Source: Baylisascaris procyonis
Taxonomy: Eukaryota > Nematoda > Chromadorea > Rhabditida > Ascarididae
Direction of reading: 5' to 3'
Assembly: GCA_037389465.1 (NCBI GenBank)
Contig: JAZARR010000033.1
Location: 992,001-1,056,000, forward strand
DNA: 64,000 nucleotides
The position numbers and the translations under genes were made by a program. This document shows, one piece after another, positions 63,601-64,000 of the stretch; within the stretch, counting starts at the first letter, position 1, and each line of letters opens with the position of its first letter. The notes below the pieces were generated by a model. The model was not told the origin of the DNA, ran no database searches, and worked only from the letters and a program-made list of their open reading frames with translations.

Positions 63601-63820
63601 CAACACCCTGTTTACTCCTTTTGATTATGTATCTCTATTTCTCATTTTCAGAGCCGTTCACTTTGTCAAACACAGCACACTCAGTGCATAGCCAGATGGT
63701 GTTCGATGCGATAAGGGAGGCGTTTGTCGAAGGTTTCGAGGAACTTGATACGAATCGCGATTTAAATGCATTCCTGAACGCACCGCCCATCAAAATTGGT
63801 GCAAACATCACGCCACACGG
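41789..63820 (+). CDS. gld-2: GLD-2 type cytoplasmic poly(A) polymerase (partial, 3' end beyond window)
   Basis: This enzyme adds poly(A) tails to selected mRNAs in the cytoplasm. In C. elegans GLD-2 works with RNA-binding partners (GLD-3, RNP-8) to promote meiotic entry and oocyte translation. Model for the long form: 41789-42672, 43142-43329, 43961-44060, 44997-45094, 45595-45692, 46583-46715, 47495-47543, 48377-48413, 50498-50564, 54410-54517, 55214-55270, 56560-56676, 60030-60299, 60604-60695, 61166-61379, 61648-61776, 62394-62589, 63036-63154, 63652-63820, continuing past the window. That is about 1,041 codons in phase, close to the roughly 1,100 residues of C. elegans GLD-2. The N-terminal half is low-complexity Ser/Gln/Arg. 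The core has GSSLNGFGNNSSDMDLCL (catalytic D755 and D757), a third aspartate in EITVDLNANN (D817), DWRVRPLVSVVKEWAKRR and the PAP-associated domain. No RNA-recognition domain is present, as expected for the family. A second 5' module (51707-52802) may be used instead of the exons before it. Junctions after 56560 are secure; those from 47495 to 55270 are less so. Confidence 0.88.
43142..47543 (+). CDS. gld-2: Six small exons continuing the long GLD-2 N-terminus
   Basis: Exons 43142-43329, 43961-44060, 44997-45094, 45595-45692, 46583-46715 and 47495-47543 join without a stop, with phases 2, 1, 2, 1, 0, 1, 2 across successive borders. They encode polar, acidic, disordered-looking sequence (for example EASAGEEGIVCHG, AVADDASGTVETNLEFGN, EPLTETMECKAPGLHM). 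Donors include gtacga, gtttgt, gtaagt, gtattt and gtacgc; the acceptor at 47494 (tgcagtatag) was chosen because it alone keeps the frame. No domain is recognised. The consistent phase over six junctions supports one transcript. Confidence 0.6.
45815..45835. repeat. GT dinucleotide microsatellite
   Basis: About eight GT units (atatgtgtgtgtgtgtgtgt) lie inside the gld-2 intron 45693-46582. Confidence 0.8.
46902..47100. repeat. GC-rich degenerate repeat in a gld-2 intron
   Basis: Within intron 46716-47494 the composition jumps to GC-rich, with variants of ggtcacc, ggccatc and ggtcatt on both strands (for example accggtggtcaccaac, cagtggccatcaaagccgc, cgctgatcgtcaaagtgtc). It reads as a degenerate repeat or inserted element. 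No coding frame is convincing. Confidence 0.4.
48377..50564 (+). CDS. gld-2: Two probable GLD-2 link exons (48377-48413 and 50498-50564)
   Basis: Exon 48377-48413 follows an excellent pyrimidine tract (ctcttgcctttag) and takes the phase-2 carry from 47543. It ends in phase 0 at a weak donor, gtatta. Exon 50498-50564 follows aacacag, reads VLAGGVVDVRSLEMLPSSPF and ends at the strong donor gtaagt in phase 1, matching the phase-1 starts at 54410, 55214 and 56560. Both are short and have no domain, so they are supported only by splice sites and phase. Confidence 0.45.
50820..51600. promoter_or_regulatory. CpG-rich stretch upstream of alternative GLD-2 exon, possible internal promoter/5' UTR
   Basis: G+C and CpG rise clearly over 50820-51560 compared with flanking introns, ending in a run of 18 T. 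It lies directly before the ATG at 51707. Long but poorly protein-like frames are open here because of composition. This is where a second gld-2 transcription start would be expected if the 51707 exon is a first exon. Confidence 0.35.
51707..52802 (+). CDS. gld-2: Alternative GLD-2 N-terminal exon (365 codons) with its own ATG
   Basis: An open frame of 365 codons starts at ATG 51707; the nearest upstream in-frame codon triplets include a TAG at 51698, so it begins here unless entered by splicing. It ends at ggag|gtgaac in phase 1, matching the downstream exons. The content is clearly protein-like: an acidic block (VESDSDTDSGDEFLVL), a serine block with SSSPAPSSSALSSAYSCDEL, an ordered C-terminal part (LGVEDVRLHEYVERAFKHSR) and a basic end (HTRKKKRHN) resembling a nuclear-localisation signal. 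An internal acceptor-like AG at 51791-51792 (gttttgcggcag) would accept the phase-2 carry from 47543, so inclusion as an internal exon is also possible. No domain is recognised. Confidence 0.6.
52803..54409. other. gld-2 intron; nothing further supported
   Basis: No additional phase-compatible exon was found. A pyrimidine-rich acceptor near 54080 is followed by an open, acidic-looking frame (up to a possible donor at about 54150), but its phase (2) does not fit the flanking phase-1 exons, so it is not included. Confidence 0.4.
54410..56676 (+). CDS. gld-2: Three symmetric phase-1 GLD-2 exons (54410-54517, 55214-55270, 56560-56676)
   Basis: Each exon starts after one carried base and ends with one (G): EKLCVARNVSDGQAYW...FSGDYRD, NASQDEAVLSAARMSPPT, and VVAVDGALDRGESLEEQPVD...NASAANG. 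The first and third use nearly identical donors (g|gtgtg). The middle one needs a GC donor at 55271 (ccgacag|gcaaat); if not used, the frame reads four more residues plus a carried one and stops at TGA 55285-55287. Any of the first two can be skipped without a frameshift. The linker is acidic and probably disordered and joins the N-terminus to the catalytic core. Confidence 0.6.
56677..60029. other. Long gld-2 intron before the catalytic exons
   Basis: About 3.35 kb. It contains a purine-rich G-run tract at 56959-56978, a GC-rich patch at 58130-58310 and a canonical G-quadruplex motif at 58764-58788 (runs of 3, 4, 5 and 4 G). No coding exon is convincing. Confidence 0.5.
58764..58788 (+). other. 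G-quadruplex motif in gld-2 intron
   Basis: gggaggggatgggggacgtg followed by ggg gives four runs of at least three G with short loops on the sense strand, within the intron upstream of the catalytic exons. Confidence 0.6.
60030..61379 (+). CDS. gld-2: GLD-2 nucleotidyltransferase catalytic exons
   Basis: Exons 60030-60299, 60604-60695 and 61166-61379. The first carries RFGTLVKHF and the start of the fold (MDVLSEEIWDFHNTITQSE, NRKLHLRDMLYCCISPVFP). The second holds the catalytic signature CGLYVVGSSLNGFGNNSSD then MDLCLM, with the GS motif and both metal-binding aspartates. The third holds DAVVVLGMIKSALVNV, AKVPILRIKF and TVDLNANNSVAIRNTHLLC with the third aspartate. The donor at 60696 is the unusual gttggt, but no other site keeps the frame to the acceptor at 61165. 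Confidence 0.93.
61648..62589 (+). CDS. gld-2: GLD-2 central-domain exons
   Basis: Exons 61648-61776 and 62394-62589. They encode DWRVRPLVSVVKEWAKRRDM, NRSTFTSYSLVLMVIHYLQ and, after a phase-1 junction, CGASPAVLPSLQELYP, then the variable loop and TLGELLLGFLEYYAFKF, which begins the PAP-associated domain. The acceptor at 62393 is gttttgaag, an AAG site; the frame-based call is clear. Confidence 0.92.
63036..63820 (+). CDS. gld-2: GLD-2 PAP-associated domain exons; gene runs off the window
   Basis: Exons 63036-63154 and 63652-63820. The first encodes YVHDAISVRLGTKIERS, then WNCICIE; the second EEPFTLSNTAHSVHSQMVFD and AIREAFVEGFEEL, completing the PAP-associated domain that closes the active-site cleft. 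The donor at 63821 (cacgg|gtattt, phase 2) shows that at least one more exon lies beyond 64000. Confidence 0.88.
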
Positions 63821-64000
63821 GTATTTTTTCTTAGTTGATCACTTGTCATTTTGAAAAATCTTTTTGAGCTTTGTATAGTGCCATATTTGATTGTCGACGC
63901 TGCCGTCGATATTATCGGCATCATATGGATGATGCATCTCTTTTATTGCCTTTGAGACCGAATTACCTGACTTCTTTCACTTGTAAGCCATAAAGCACGT

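Overview
The window is spliced eukaryotic DNA, AT-rich, with GT-AG introns from about 50 nt to 5 kb. Two conserved genes and their architecture point to a nematode: a complete pyruvate kinase with an N-terminal extension, and a long, serine/glutamine-rich GLD-2 type cytoplasmic poly(A) polymerase. Long introns and sparse genes resemble parasitic (for example ascaridid-like) nematodes more than Caenorhabditis, but the species cannot be fixed from the sequence. Everything recognised with confidence is on the + strand.

Layout. 1-924: no gene seen. 952-16480: pyruvate kinase, 13 coding exons, all phase-consistent, 561 codons plus stop. Its introns carry a tRNA-derived (SINE-like) block at about 1903-1965, a perfect 28-nt palindrome at 6494-6521, G-runs, and some unassigned coding-like tracts on the minus strand at 8182-9830. 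16481-22740: intergenic, with a probable poly(A) signal, weak traces of a degenerate retroelement at 18.5-19.3 kb (minus strand) and a GC-rich patch at 20.5-20.7 kb. 22786-24479: a small three-exon gene for an 87-aa single-pass membrane protein, with a 6-codon upstream ORF and a 54-nt last intron that stays open in frame. 24480-41761: a 17-kb stretch with no gene I can support; it holds G-runs, a GC-rich patch at 28.7-29.0 kb and an exact 60-bp tandem duplication at 36548-36667. 41789 to beyond the right edge: a GLD-2 poly(A) polymerase gene.

The GLD-2 locus is the most interesting part. The catalytic core (56560-63820) is certain: a GSS...DxD nucleotidyltransferase site, the third aspartate, and the PAP-associated domain. 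Upstream, a chain of phase-compatible exons starts at 41789 and ends in phase 1 at 50564. A separate 1.1-kb open exon with its own ATG (51707-52802) also ends in phase 1. Three small downstream exons (54410-54517, 55214-55270, 56560-56676) are symmetric (phase 1 to phase 1). The simplest reading is two alternative N-terminal modules, possibly from two promoters, feeding one catalytic core through skippable cassettes. One cassette has an alternative ending that runs into a stop codon and would give a protein without the catalytic domain.

Functionally the genes are unrelated: glycolysis, a small membrane protein of unknown role, and translational control by mRNA tail extension in germ cells. 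Exon coordinates were derived by hand from reading frame and splice-site consensus, and transcript data would override them.
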